A stretch of DNA of 64,000 nt from Labedaea rhizosphaerae (lineage in GTDB: Bacteria > Actinomycetota > Actinomycetes > Mycobacteriales > Pseudonocardiaceae). The position numbers were made by a program, and so were the translations under genes. Every line of letters begins with the position of its first letter. Positions within the stretch are counted from its first letter, which is position 1. Below the pieces are notes generated by a model. The model was not told the origin of the DNA. It did not search any database and saw only the letters and a list, made by a program, of their open reading frames with translations. Positions 24,494 through 33,183 of the stretch are shown one piece after another. The stretch covers positions 706,599-770,598 of the forward strand of contig NZ_SNXZ01000004.1 of the NCBI RefSeq assembly GCF_004362825.1, in the 5' to 3' direction.

Positions 24494-26151
24494 TCCTGCG
24501 CAACCGCAAGCACAGCGACGAACCACAAGCCCCTCAGCCCCAGGCACAACCGGCCGTACTGCGGCAGGACTCGCCCGTGGACTCGGCGACCGCGCACCGT
24601 GACGCCGTGGACCTGGCCAAGCGCACCGGGCTCGCCACGGTCGACCTCGCGTCCGTCACCCCCGACCCGGCGGCCACCGCCCGGCTCGACGAGGCCACGG
24701 CCCGGGCCCTGGTCGCGATCCCGGTCGCGCTGGACGGCGACCGGATCGTCGTGGCGGTCGCCGATCCGACGACCGAGACGCTCTCGGCACTGCGTGCGGC
24801 GACCGGCGCCGCCGTGGTGCCGCGGGTGGCCACCCGCGGCGACATCCTGCGCGCGATCGGCGCGTCCTACCGCGCGCTGTCCGATGTGGACTCCCGGGTG
24901 CGGGTGTTCGAGGCCCGCGACTCGGTGCGCAGGCAGGCGGCCAAGGCCGACGCCGTCACCGCGAGCGACGACGCACCCGTCGTCCAGGTGGTTCAGATGA
25001 TCATCACGCAGGCGCTGCGCGACCGCGCCTCCGACGTGCACATCGAGCCGCACGCCGAAGGCGAACGCGAGCGGCTGCGGGTCCGCTACCGCATCGACGG
25101 CGCCCTGCACGACGTGCTGGACCTGCCCGGTTCGATGGGGTCGGCGGTGGTCAGTCGATTGAAGATCCTCGGTGGGATGAACATCGTCGAGCGGCGGCGC
25201 CCGCAGGACGGCCAGATCAGCATGGACGTGGAGGGCCACTCGGTCGACATCCGGGTGTCCACCACCGCCGTCATCGGCGGCGAGAAGGTGGTGCTCCGGC
25301 TGCTCGACCGCAGCCGCCCGCTCTACCGGCTCGGGCAGCTCGGCATGGCGCCGGACATGACCGCCCGCTACACGAGCCTGCTGCGCGCGCCGTACGGGAT
25401 GGTCATCTGCGCCGGCCCCACCGGCAGCGGCAAGACCACCACGCTCTACGGCTCGCTCGGCGAGATCAACACGCCCGAACGCAACATCATGACCATCGAG
25501 GACCCCGTCGAATACACCTTCCCGTCGATCAACCAGATCCAGATCAACGAGCAGGCCGGCATCACCTTCGCGGGCGGGCTGCGCTCGATCCTGCGACAGG
25601 ACCCGGACGTGATCCTCGTCGGCGAGGTGCGCGACGTGGAGACCGCGCGGATCGCCGTGCAGTCCGCGCTCACCGGCCACTTCGTGCTGTCGTCGTTGCA
25701 CGCGACGGACGCGGCCTCGGCGCTGCACCGGTTGCTGGACATGGGCATCGAGAACTTCCTGATCGCCTCCTCGGTCACCGCGGTCGTGTCGCAACGCCTC
25801 GTGCGCAAGGTGTGCGAGAGCTGCCGCGAGTACTACCGGCCCACCGCCGAGGAGCTCGCGTTCCTGGCGGCGGTCGGCGGGGCCGAGCCCGACGGCGGCT
25901 ACGTGCGTGGCGCGGGCTGCAACTTCTGCGCGCAGACCGGGTTCCTCGACCGCATCGGGGTGTACGAGCTGATGCCGGTGACGTCGGCGATCCGCGAGCT
26001 GGTCATCGAGCGCGCCTCGCACGAGGAACTGCGCAAGGCCGCCCGCTACGAGGGCATGCGCACCCTGCAGGAGGAAGCCGTGCGGCTGGTGCACGCCGGC
26101 GTCACCACGCTCGCCGAAGTCGTCCGTTCGATCTACCTGGTCGGGAGCTGA
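24490..26151 (+). CDS. pilB: PilB/GspE-type pilus assembly ATPase
   Basis: A 553-residue ATPase. GspE/PilB N-terminal domain (ARALVAIPVALDGDRIVVAVADPTTETL), linker with ASDVHIEPHAEGERERLRVRYRIDG, Walker A GPTGSGKTTTLYG, MTIEDPVEY, VILVGEVRD, SSLHATDAASALHRLLDMG, and a zinc tetracysteine motif C442/C445 and C477/C480. All of these are expected in the extension motor. ATG 24490 overlaps the pilT stop (ATGA). The downstream pilC starts three bases after its stop. Confidence 0.92.
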   Translation: MILRNRKHSDEPQAPQPQAQPAVLRQDSPVDSATAHRDAVDLAKRTGLATVDLASVTPDPAATARLDEATARALVAIPVALDGDRIVVAVADPTTETLSALRAATGAAVVPRVATRGDILRAIGASYRALSDVDSRVRVFEARDSVRRQAAKADAVTASDDAPVVQVVQMIITQALRDRASDVHIEPHAEGERERLRVRYRIDGALHDVLDLPGSMGSAVVSRLKILGGMNIVERRRPQDGQISMDVEGHSVDIRVSTTAVIGGEKVVLRLLDRSRPLYRLGQLGMAPDMTARYTSLLRAPYGMVICAGPTGSGKTTTLYGSLGEINTPERNIMTIEDPVEYTFPSINQIQINEQAGITFAGGLRSILRQDPDVILVGEVRDVETARIAVQSALTGHFVLSSLHATDAASALHRLLDMGIENFLIASSVTAVVSQRLVRKVCESCREYYRPTAEELAFLAAVGGAEPDGGYVRGAGCNFCAQTGFLDRIGVYELMPVTSAIRELVIERASHEELRKAARYEGMRTLQEEAVRLVHAGVTTLAEVVRSIYLVGS

Positions 26152-26153
26152 CC

Positions 26154-27359
26154 ATGGCCAAGTTCGCCTACACCGCGGTCGCGCCGGACGGCACCGCCGC
26201 CAAGGGCACGCACCGCGCGCCCAGCGTCGAGGACGCCGAGCTCGCCCTCTACGAGCAGCAGTTCAGCGACATCCGGGTCAGCGAGCACCGCGGCGTGCTG
26301 CGCACGGAGCTGACCGCGCCGCGGGTCAAGCGGCACGAGGTCATGCACCTGACCCGCCAGCTCGGCGCGTTCATCCGGGCCGGGGTGCCGTTGCTGGAGG
26401 CCGTGCACACGCTCGGCTCCGAGGCGGGCAACTCGTCGGTGCGCAAGATGATGCGGGACGTCGAGGACGGCCTGCGGGCGGGCGAACGGCTCTCGGAGTG
26501 CCTCGACCGGCACCCGAAGATCTTCCCGGAGTTCTACCGCGGCATCCTGCGTTCCGCCGAGCTGAGCGGTCGGCTGGACACCGTGCTGGACGAGCTCGCG
26601 AGCTACCTCGAACGCGACATCGAGGCCCGTCGCAAGATCAAGTCAGCGCTGATCTACCCGTCGATGATCGCCGCCATGGCCCTGGTGACGGTCGTGGTGC
26701 TCTCGGCTTTCGTGCTGCCGCGCTTCAAGGACTTCTTCGCGAGCCTGCACGCCGAGCTCCCGCTGCCGACCCGGATCCTGCTGGCCATCACGCACTTCCT
26801 CAGCGACTGGTGGGTCGTGCTGGTCGGCGGGTCCGCCGGGCTCGCGCTGCTCGTCTTCGTGCTCGTGCGCACCCCGGCGGGCCGGTTCGCCAAGGACAAG
26901 CTGTTGCTGCGCATGCCGGTGCTGGGCAGCACCATCCAGTTCGCCCTCGTCGAGCGGTTCAGCCGGATCCTGTCGTCGATGGTGAGCGCGGGCGTCGCGC
27001 TGCCCGAGGCCATGCGGGTGGCCACGAACTCCTTGCGCAACAAGGTGTTCCTGCGTGAGCTGGGCCATGTCCGGGAGGCCATGCTGGAGGGCGAGGGCCT
27101 GGCCAAGCCGCTCGCGGCCACCGGGCTCTTCCCGGTCACCGCGGCCCAGATGATCCGCGTCGGCGAGGAGACCGGCACGCTCGACGACCAGCTCGTCGTC
27201 ACCGCGAAGTACTACGAGGGCGAGCTGGACTACAAGCTCACCAAGCTGATCGGGCTGCTCGAGCCCGCGGTGATCGTGGTGATGGGGCTGATCGTCGGGT
27301 TCGTCGCGATCGCGCTGGTGTCGGCGATGTACGGCATCTTCAGCCAGGTGCAGACATGA
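26154..27359 (+). CDS. pilC: PilC/GspF inner-membrane platform protein
   Basis: A 401-residue protein with two GspF domains: first around 65-190 (VMHLTRQLGAFIRAGVPLLEAVHTL; GLRAGERLSECLDRHPKIFPEFYRGILRSAELSGRLDTVLDELA), second around 265-390 (FSRILSSMVSAGVALPEAM; LFPVTAAQMIRVGEETGTLDDQL). Three transmembrane segments, near 165-190, 215-240 and 370-395. It anchors the PilB and PilT motors in the membrane. The stop overlaps the next pseudopilin start (ATGA). Confidence 0.92.
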   Translation: MAKFAYTAVAPDGTAAKGTHRAPSVEDAELALYEQQFSDIRVSEHRGVLRTELTAPRVKRHEVMHLTRQLGAFIRAGVPLLEAVHTLGSEAGNSSVRKMMRDVEDGLRAGERLSECLDRHPKIFPEFYRGILRSAELSGRLDTVLDELASYLERDIEARRKIKSALIYPSMIAAMALVTVVVLSAFVLPRFKDFFASLHAELPLPTRILLAITHFLSDWWVVLVGGSAGLALLVFVLVRTPAGRFAKDKLLLRMPVLGSTIQFALVERFSRILSSMVSAGVALPEAMRVATNSLRNKVFLRELGHVREAMLEGEGLAKPLAATGLFPVTAAQMIRVGEETGTLDDQLVVTAKYYEGELDYKLTKLIGLLEPAVIVVMGLIVGFVAIALVSAMYGIFSQVQT

Positions 27360-27799
27360 CTCCCGCGCCGGACCGGTCCGAGGCCGGCGAGACGCTGCTG
27401 GAGCTGCTGATCGCGGTCACGATCATGGGGATCGCGCTCGTCGCGATCGTCGGCGGTCTCGTCACGACCATCCTCATCTCGGACGTGCACCGCAAGCAGG
27501 CGGTGGCGGGCGCGTTCGCGCGCGACTACGGCGCCGCCATCCAGAACGTCGTCGCCGCCGGCGGGTACCAGCCCTGCAACGCCCCCACCTACGCCGGCGC
27601 CGTCCTCGGCACCCCCGGCTACACCAAGTCGATCACCGGCAGCTGGTACTGGAACGGCTCGTCGTGGCAGGCGACGTGTGGCACGGACACCGGGTTGCAG
27701 AAGGTCCGCGTGCAGGTGCGCAGCACCGACGGACGGGCCGTGGAGTCGGTGGACGTGGTGCTGCGCAAGCCGTGCCGGATCTCGGACCCGTCATGTTGA
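27356..27799 (+). CDS. Type IV pseudopilin (GspI/PilV-like)
   Basis: A 147-residue minor pilin. Acidic leader MTPAPDRSEAGETLLELLIAVTIMGIALVAIVGGLV: the segment aligns with the prepilin peptidase site, but the residue after the putative cleavage Gly is Glu (G-ETLLELL) rather than Phe/Met, a variant also seen in GspI/GspK-type minor pilins. A Cys-rich C-terminal globular part follows. Overlaps pilC by four bases and the next pseudopilin by seven. Confidence 0.78.
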   Translation: MTPAPDRSEAGETLLELLIAVTIMGIALVAIVGGLVTTILISDVHRKQAVAGAFARDYGAAIQNVVAAGGYQPCNAPTYAGAVLGTPGYTKSITGSWYWNGSSWQATCGTDTGLQKVRVQVRSTDGRAVESVDVVLRKPCRISDPSC

Positions 27800-28413
27800 C
27801 CGCGGCACGCAAGGACGCGGGCTTCACGCTGGTGGAACTGCTCATCGTCATCGCCATCCTCGGGGTGATCTCGCTGCCGCTCGCGGGCGTGGTCGTCGGC
27901 GCCTTGCACAACACCCAGGCAACGCAGCAGCGGATGGCGCTCGCGCACGACTCCCAGATCAGCGCGGCCTACTTCGCCCAGGACGTGTCGGGGGTCGGGG
28001 TCCACGACTACGACACGGCCAACTACCCCACCAAGGCGTCGGTGCAGTTGAACGCCGCGTACAACCAGGGCGGCTACGTGTGCGGGACCGCCGGGGTGAC
28101 GTCCCTGGTCCGGCTGCTCGGTGACGCGTGGGACTACGCGGGCGGCACGCCGTCGAGTTCGATCACCGTCACCGCCTACTACCTCGCGAGCGGCACGACC
28201 GAGCTGCACCGGATGAAGTGCGTGGGTGGCAACGCCACGCCCGTCAGCGACGTCGTGCTGGCCCACAACGTCAGCGGCACCCCGGCCGTGACCTGCTCCA
28301 CCTCGTGCGAGGCGGCGTCGGTGCCGCAGAAGATCACGCTGGCCATGACGGTCGCCTTGCCGGCCACCGCAGCCCAGGACATCGTCCTCATCGGACAACG
28401 GAGGCAGTCATGA
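27793..28413 (+). CDS. Type IV pseudopilin (GspJ/PilW-like)
   Basis: A 206-residue minor pilin. MLTAARKDAG is the leader, then FTLVELLIVIAILGVISLPLAG with Glu at mature position 5. The soluble part is Ser/Thr/Gly-rich with two Cys pairs. Minor pilins of this type form the tip-initiation complex. ATG 27793 overlaps the previous stop by seven bases; the stop overlaps the next start (ATGA). Confidence 0.85.
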   Translation: MLTAARKDAGFTLVELLIVIAILGVISLPLAGVVVGALHNTQATQQRMALAHDSQISAAYFAQDVSGVGVHDYDTANYPTKASVQLNAAYNQGGYVCGTAGVTSLVRLLGDAWDYAGGTPSSSITVTAYYLASGTTELHRMKCVGGNATPVSDVVLAHNVSGTPAVTCSTSCEAASVPQKITLAMTVALPATAAQDIVLIGQRRQS

Positions 28414-30515
28414 AGCGCCTGCTCGCACGGTGGCATCAGTGCCGGGTAGGTGGCGACGACCGCGGCGCCACGCTCGTGCTCGTGCTGGTGCTCGTCACGG
28501 TGATGGCCGTGGGTCTCGCCGCGTTGCTCACCATGGCCGACACCAGCGTCCGCGCCACCATCGGGCTGCGCGACCAGTCCGGGTCCGCGGCGGACGCCGA
28601 CGGCGCCACCGAGGCGGCCGTGAACACCATCCGCAACAGCTCGTTCGCCGGCGACGGTCCGTGCTTCGGCGCGTCGTCCAGGTTGCAGCTGCACGACTTC
28701 GGCGGCACCGGCCGGTCGGCGACCGTGACGTGCTCGGCCGACCCGTCGCGGGTGCTCATCCAGTGCCCGTCGCTCAGCAACTGCAACCGCCCCGGCAGCG
28801 CCATCCTCACCCTCGGTTCGGTGCCCGGTGAGGACGGCCTGAACGTCAAGGACCTCACCGGCTCCGGGCTGAAGGTGCACGGCACGGTGTTCTCCAACTC
28901 CGGCATCGATGTGGAGAACGGCAAGCTCATCAGCAACAACAAGGTCTACGCGCGCGGCGCGTGCAGCGGGTCGATCACCAGCGTCCCGGCGCCCGCCACC
29001 TGCAACTACGGTGCCACCCCCAACGCACTCGGCAACGACCCGAACTACGCCCCGGACCTCGCTACCGCACCTGCGTACCGGCCGATGTCCGGCGCCGGAT
29101 CGCCGGGCGCGCAGTGCACGGCCAAGGGCCCGAACTCGGTGATCAGCTTCGACCCCGGCTACTACGACGACGCGGCCGCGCTCTCGGCCATGATGGCCGG
29201 GAACAGCGCCTGCAAGCACAGCACGTGGTGGTTCAAGCCGGGCGCCTACTACTTCGATTTCCACAACGCCGACGCCAACGCCAACCCGTTGCTCGGTTCG
29301 GGGCCGAACCTGTGGACCATCGACGACGGCTACCTGGTGGCGGGCACGCCGGTCAACGCGGCGGGCGCGACGATCGCGTCGCCGCCGGTGCCCGCCGCGA
29401 TCCCCGGCTCCTGCGCCAACCCGATCCTCTCGGCGTCCGCGGTCGGCGTGCAGTTCGTGTTCGGCGGGTCGAGCCAGTTCGCGGTCAAGGCCGGGCAGGC
29501 GGAGATCTGCGGCAGCTACCACGTCAACCGGCCGCCGGTCGCGGTGTACGGGCTGAAATCCGGCGCCGAGACCACGACACCGGTGTCCTTGACACCGGCC
29601 GCCGTCCCCAACGCCGGTGGCTACACCTCCGCGACCTCTGCCGCTCTGTCCACTGCGGACGGTACGGCGGCAACCTGGAAGTCCGCCAAGACCAACGACA
29701 GCACGACGCTGACGATGACCGGGTTCGCGCCCGCCACCGCGATTCCCGCGGGATCGGTCCTGCAGTCGGCGAAGCTGAAACTGACCCACCGGCACGCGAG
29801 CACGTCGAGCAGCGACAACCTGACCGCCGTGGTCACGCCCAGCGGGGGCACCGCCGTCACCGGCGCGGCCGCCGTCAGCCTCACCGGCGGCACCACGTTC
29901 CAGGCGCAGACCATCGACCTGGACCTGGCGCGGACGGACGCCATCGCGAAGGCCGTCCACGACGGCACGTTCACCGGCGCGACCGTCGCGTTGACCACGA
30001 AACTGCCCGCCAACAAGGACACCGAGGACCTCGACGCGGTGTCGCTCGAGCTGACCTACACCGCGCCCGCGCTGCGGGCGGGTAGCGGCTGCGTGACCGG
30101 AACCCCCTACCTGGGCGGTGGTTCGTCGTCGTGCGCGCTGATCAGCACGATCAACAACAGCGGCAACCAGTTCTACGTGCAGGGCACGACGTACGCGCCG
30201 AAGGCGGCGATCGACCTCACGTTGAACAACGCGGCCGAGCAGGTGTTCCGGTTCGGCGTCGTCTCCCGGGTGTTGTGGCTCAAGCTCACCGGCAGCTTCA
30301 CCTACTCGGGTCCGGTGATCGAGGTGCCGGACGACTCGCCGGGCTTCGCGGTCAGCGTCTACCTGTCCACCTTCGTGTGCTCCGGCAGCGGCGACTGCCC
30401 GACCACCGGCGAACCCGCGATCCGGTCGCGGGTGGCCTATGTGGACGCCGACCCGGGTGCGCCGGCTCCGGGGCACCGGCAAGTGGTGGTGCTGAGCTGG
30501 TCGAGCCGCCGGTGA
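28410..30515 (+). CDS. Large PilX-like pilus-associated protein with beta-rich adhesin region
   Basis: A 701-residue protein. DRGATLVLVLVLVTVMAVGLAALL is a PilX/GspK-like N-terminal helix without a canonical prepilin site. The long exported part is Gly/Ser/Thr/Ala-rich with at least eight Cys in its first half. A segment around 385-560 (SAALSTADGTAATWKSAKTNDSTTLTMTGFAP; SAKLKLTHRHASTSSSDNLTAVV; DAVSLELTY) looks like a beta-sandwich adhesion domain. It is the last gene of the pilus operon and a candidate tip adhesin (inference). Unrelated paralogues are not present in the window. Confidence 0.65.
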   Translation: MKRLLARWHQCRVGGDDRGATLVLVLVLVTVMAVGLAALLTMADTSVRATIGLRDQSGSAADADGATEAAVNTIRNSSFAGDGPCFGASSRLQLHDFGGTGRSATVTCSADPSRVLIQCPSLSNCNRPGSAILTLGSVPGEDGLNVKDLTGSGLKVHGTVFSNSGIDVENGKLISNNKVYARGACSGSITSVPAPATCNYGATPNALGNDPNYAPDLATAPAYRPMSGAGSPGAQCTAKGPNSVISFDPGYYDDAAALSAMMAGNSACKHSTWWFKPGAYYFDFHNADANANPLLGSGPNLWTIDDGYLVAGTPVNAAGATIASPPVPAAIPGSCANPILSASAVGVQFVFGGSSQFAVKAGQAEICGSYHVNRPPVAVYGLKSGAETTTPVSLTPAAVPNAGGYTSATSAALSTADGTAATWKSAKTNDSTTLTMTGFAPATAIPAGSVLQSAKLKLTHRHASTSSSDNLTAVVTPSGGTAVTGAAAVSLTGGTTFQAQTIDLDLARTDAIAKAVHDGTFTGATVALTTKLPANKDTEDLDAVSLELTYTAPALRAGSGCVTGTPYLGGGSSSCALISTINNSGNQFYVQGTTYAPKAAIDLTLNNAAEQVFRFGVVSRVLWLKLTGSFTYSGPVIEVPDDSPGFAVSVYLSTFVCSGSGDCPTTGEPAIRSRVAYVDADPGAPAPGHRQVVVLSWSSRR

Positions 30516-30516
30516 A

Positions 30517-31320
30517 TCAGGCGAGCCCGGTCAGGCGCAGGTAGGCGTCGGCGATCGGGTCGGCGACGAACCAGGCGAGCACGGCCGCGATGACCATGAA
30601 CGGGCCGAACGGCAGCGCCGTCTTGCGGTCGCCCTTGCGCAACGCGATGACCACGACCCCGGCAACCGCACCGAGCAGGAACCCGCCGAACGCGCCGATC
30701 GCGAACGCCGCCCACGACAAGAAGCCGAGCACCCCGCCCACGAGACCGGCGAGCTTGACATCGCCCCAGCCCATGCCCGCCGGGTAGACCAGCACCAGCA
30801 GCAGGTAGAACGCGAACAGGGCGGCCCCGGCGATCCCCGCGCGGAGCAGCGCCGCCCAGTCGTGCCGGGCGGCGGCCGACGCGGTCAGGAGCACGACCAG
30901 CACCGGGTAGGACGGCAGCACGATTGCGTTCGGGAGCCGTTTCAGATCGAAGTCGATCATCGTGAGCGCGATGCCGACGGCCGCGAAGTACAAGTACGCG
31001 GGCAGGGACGCGAGCTGATCGGGATCGCCGAACCGCAGGGCCACCGCCCCGAACAGCAAGCCGGTGCCCAGTTCGACCAGCGGGTAGCGCGCGCTGATCG
31101 GCTTCCCGCAGTCGGCGCACCGGCCCCGCAGCACGAGCCACCCGAGCACCGGCACGTTGTGCCGGGCGCGCACGGGGTTGCCGCAGTCCGGGCAGCGCGA
31201 TGCCGGGCGCACCACCGACTCCCCGCGCGGGACCCGGTGGATCACGACGTTGAGGAAGGAGCCGACCGCCAAGCCGAGCACCACGCTGACGACCACCAAG
31301 CCCAGGGTCACGGGCGTCAC
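30517..31320 (-). CDS. pilD: Prepilin peptidase / N-methyltransferase
   Basis: A 267-residue polytopic aspartic protease. The N-terminal domain has two zinc CXXC pairs (RCPDCGNPVRARHNVPVLGWLVLRGRCADCGKPIS). The two catalytic Asp motifs are MIDFDLKRLPN and GWGDVKLAGLVGG. It cleaves prepilin leaders and methylates the new N-terminus. GTG 31320. It is convergent with the pilus operon (one base between stops), so it is transcribed separately but completes the locus. Confidence 0.93.
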   Translation of the reverse strand: MTPVTLGLVVVSVVLGLAVGSFLNVVIHRVPRGESVVRPASRCPDCGNPVRARHNVPVLGWLVLRGRCADCGKPISARYPLVELGTGLLFGAVALRFGDPDQLASLPAYLYFAAVGIALTMIDFDLKRLPNAIVLPSYPVLVVLLTASAAARHDWAALLRAGIAGAALFAFYLLLVLVYPAGMGWGDVKLAGLVGGVLGFLSWAAFAIGAFGGFLLGAVAGVVVIALRKGDRKTALPFGPFMVIAAVLAWFVADPIADAYLRLTGLA

Positions 31321-31372
31321 CTTAGGTCAGGACCACCCGCCCGGCCGGTCGTCCACGTCGTGGCTCTTGGCG

Positions 31373-32194
31373 TCAGCCCTTCACGGCACCGGTCAGCCCG
31401 CCGATGATCTGGCGTTCGGCCACCGCGAAGAACCCGAGGGCGGGCACCATCGACAGCGCGGTGAACGCCAGCACCCGGGCCGTGTCCTGGGAGTACTGCG
31501 ACTGGAACGTCGCCACGCCCAGCGGCAGGGTGAAGTTGGCGCTCTCGTTGAACACCAGCAGCGGCAACAGGTAGGCGTTCCAGCTGACCACGAACGCCAG
31601 GATCGCCACGGTGGCGAGCGCGGGTTTGCACAGCGGCAGCAGCACCCGCCAGAAGAAGCCCAGCCGGCCGGTGCCGTCGAGCAGGGCGGCGTCCTCGATC
31701 TCGGTGGGGATCGCGCGCATGAACGGGCGCAGGACCACGACGGTCACCGGGAGCGAGAACGCCGCTTCCGGGATCGCCACGCCCAGCGGGTTCTCCAGCA
31801 TGTGTAGTTGCCGCAGCCAGAGGTAGAGCGGCAGCGACGCCACCCCGAGCGGGAACAACAGACCGAGCGTGAACAAGGTGTAGAACGCCTCGCGACCGCG
31901 GAAGGTGTAGCGCGCCAACGCGAACGCCACCATCGAGCCCAGCCCGACGGCGAGCACCGTCGCGATCACCGCGATCAGCGCGCTGTTGCCGAGGAATCCC
32001 CAGAACGACGGCGAGGACAGGATCGCCGCGTAGTTCTGCCACACCCACGGGTGCGGCAGGCCCGTCGGGTCGGTGTTGAGCTGGCCGGTGGTCCGGAACC
32101 CGCCGATGATCACGTACAACAGCGGGGCCACGGTCACCGCCACCACGAGCCCCGCCGCGAAGTAGGCCACGAGGACGCCGGTGCGCCGCGTCAT
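31373..32194 (-). CDS. Sugar ABC transporter permease, MalG type
   Basis: A 273-residue permease with six membrane helices and the EAA loop EIEDAALLDGTGRLGFFWRVLLPLCKPALATV. It resembles CUT1 family MalG/UgpE inner-membrane subunits. Its ATG overlaps the stop of the upstream permease (TGATG). No ATPase gene is in the operon; actinomycete CUT1 importers usually share a general MsiK-type ATPase encoded elsewhere. Confidence 0.9.
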   Translation of the reverse strand: MTRRTGVLVAYFAAGLVVAVTVAPLLYVIIGGFRTTGQLNTDPTGLPHPWVWQNYAAILSSPSFWGFLGNSALIAVIATVLAVGLGSMVAFALARYTFRGREAFYTLFTLGLLFPLGVASLPLYLWLRQLHMLENPLGVAIPEAAFSLPVTVVVLRPFMRAIPTEIEDAALLDGTGRLGFFWRVLLPLCKPALATVAILAFVVSWNAYLLPLLVFNESANFTLPLGVATFQSQYSQDTARVLAFTALSMVPALGFFAVAERQIIGGLTGAVKG

Positions 32195-33183
32195 CAGCTC
32201 ACCGCCCCGGTGAGCGCGCCCTCGGTGTCGCGGCGCAGCGCGAACCGCTGGTACAGCAGGGCGAACGCGAAGCAGACCACGAACAGGACGACCGCGACCG
32301 CGCTGCCGTAACCGAACTCGTAGCGCTTGAACCCGTGGTCCACCAGGTAGGTCGCCATCGTGGTCGAGGCGTTGGCCGGACCGCCCGCCGTCATGATCCA
32401 CACCACGTCGAACAGCTGCAGCGACCCGATGACCGACAGGAACACCCAGATCCGGATGGTCGGGCCGAGCAGCGGCAGCACGACGTGGCGGGTGGTCTGC
32501 CACGGCGAGCACCCGTCGATCGCCGCGGCTTCGCGCAGCTCCGAGGGAATGGCCTGCAGCCCGGCCAGCAGCAGGATGATGCCGAACCCGATGTACTTCC
32601 ACGTGATCACGACGAAGAGCGTGTAGAGCACGATGCTCGGATCGGCCAGCCACTGCCGGACGAGACCACCGAGGCCGAGCCCGGCGAGCACACCGTCGAC
32701 CGCACCGCCCGGTTGCAGGATCAGCAACCACGCCACCGCGGTCACCGCCTCGGACAGCACGTACGGCGCGAACACCACCGCCCGCAGCACGGACTGCCCA
32801 CGCAGCTTGCGGTTGAGCAGCAAGGCCAGCCCCACGCTGATGGGCAGCTGGACCACGACGGACAGCACCGCGATCAGCACGTTGTGCCCGATCGCGGCGC
32901 GGAAGACTGGCCCGGTCAAGGCGTCGGTGTAGTTGTGCAGGCCGATGAACGAGAGCGGTCCGAACCCGTTCCACTGGTACAGGCTGTAGTACCCGGCGAT
33001 GCCGATCGGCACCAGCACGAACCCGACGAACAGCACCAGAGCCGGTCCGAGCAGCAGCACCAGTTCGAGCCGGGTGCGCCACCCGGTCCGCCGCGGACGG
33101 CGGCGGACCAGGGCGCTGGCAGCCGACGCGGGTGCCCGGGCGCCGGTGTCGGGCACGGCCGCGGCGGCCGTCTGGGTGCTCAT
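32194..33183 (-). CDS. Sugar ABC transporter permease, MalF type
   Basis: A 329-residue CUT1 permease with a 45-residue Ala-rich cytoplasmic N-terminus, six helices, and the EAA loop ELREAAAIDGCSPWQTTRHVVLPLLGPTI. Partner of the MalG-type subunit; couples to the lipoprotein encoded upstream, overlapping it by four bases (ATGA at 33183). ATG 33183 is chosen because the region upstream belongs to the binding-protein gene. Confidence 0.9.
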   Translation of the reverse strand: MSTQTAAAAVPDTGARAPASAASALVRRRPRRTGWRTRLELVLLLGPALVLFVGFVLVPIGIAGYYSLYQWNGFGPLSFIGLHNYTDALTGPVFRAAIGHNVLIAVLSVVVQLPISVGLALLLNRKLRGQSVLRAVVFAPYVLSEAVTAVAWLLILQPGGAVDGVLAGLGLGGLVRQWLADPSIVLYTLFVVITWKYIGFGIILLLAGLQAIPSELREAAAIDGCSPWQTTRHVVLPLLGPTIRIWVFLSVIGSLQLFDVVWIMTAGGPANASTTMATYLVDHGFKRYEFGYGSAVAVVLFVVCFAFALLYQRFALRRDTEGALTGAVS

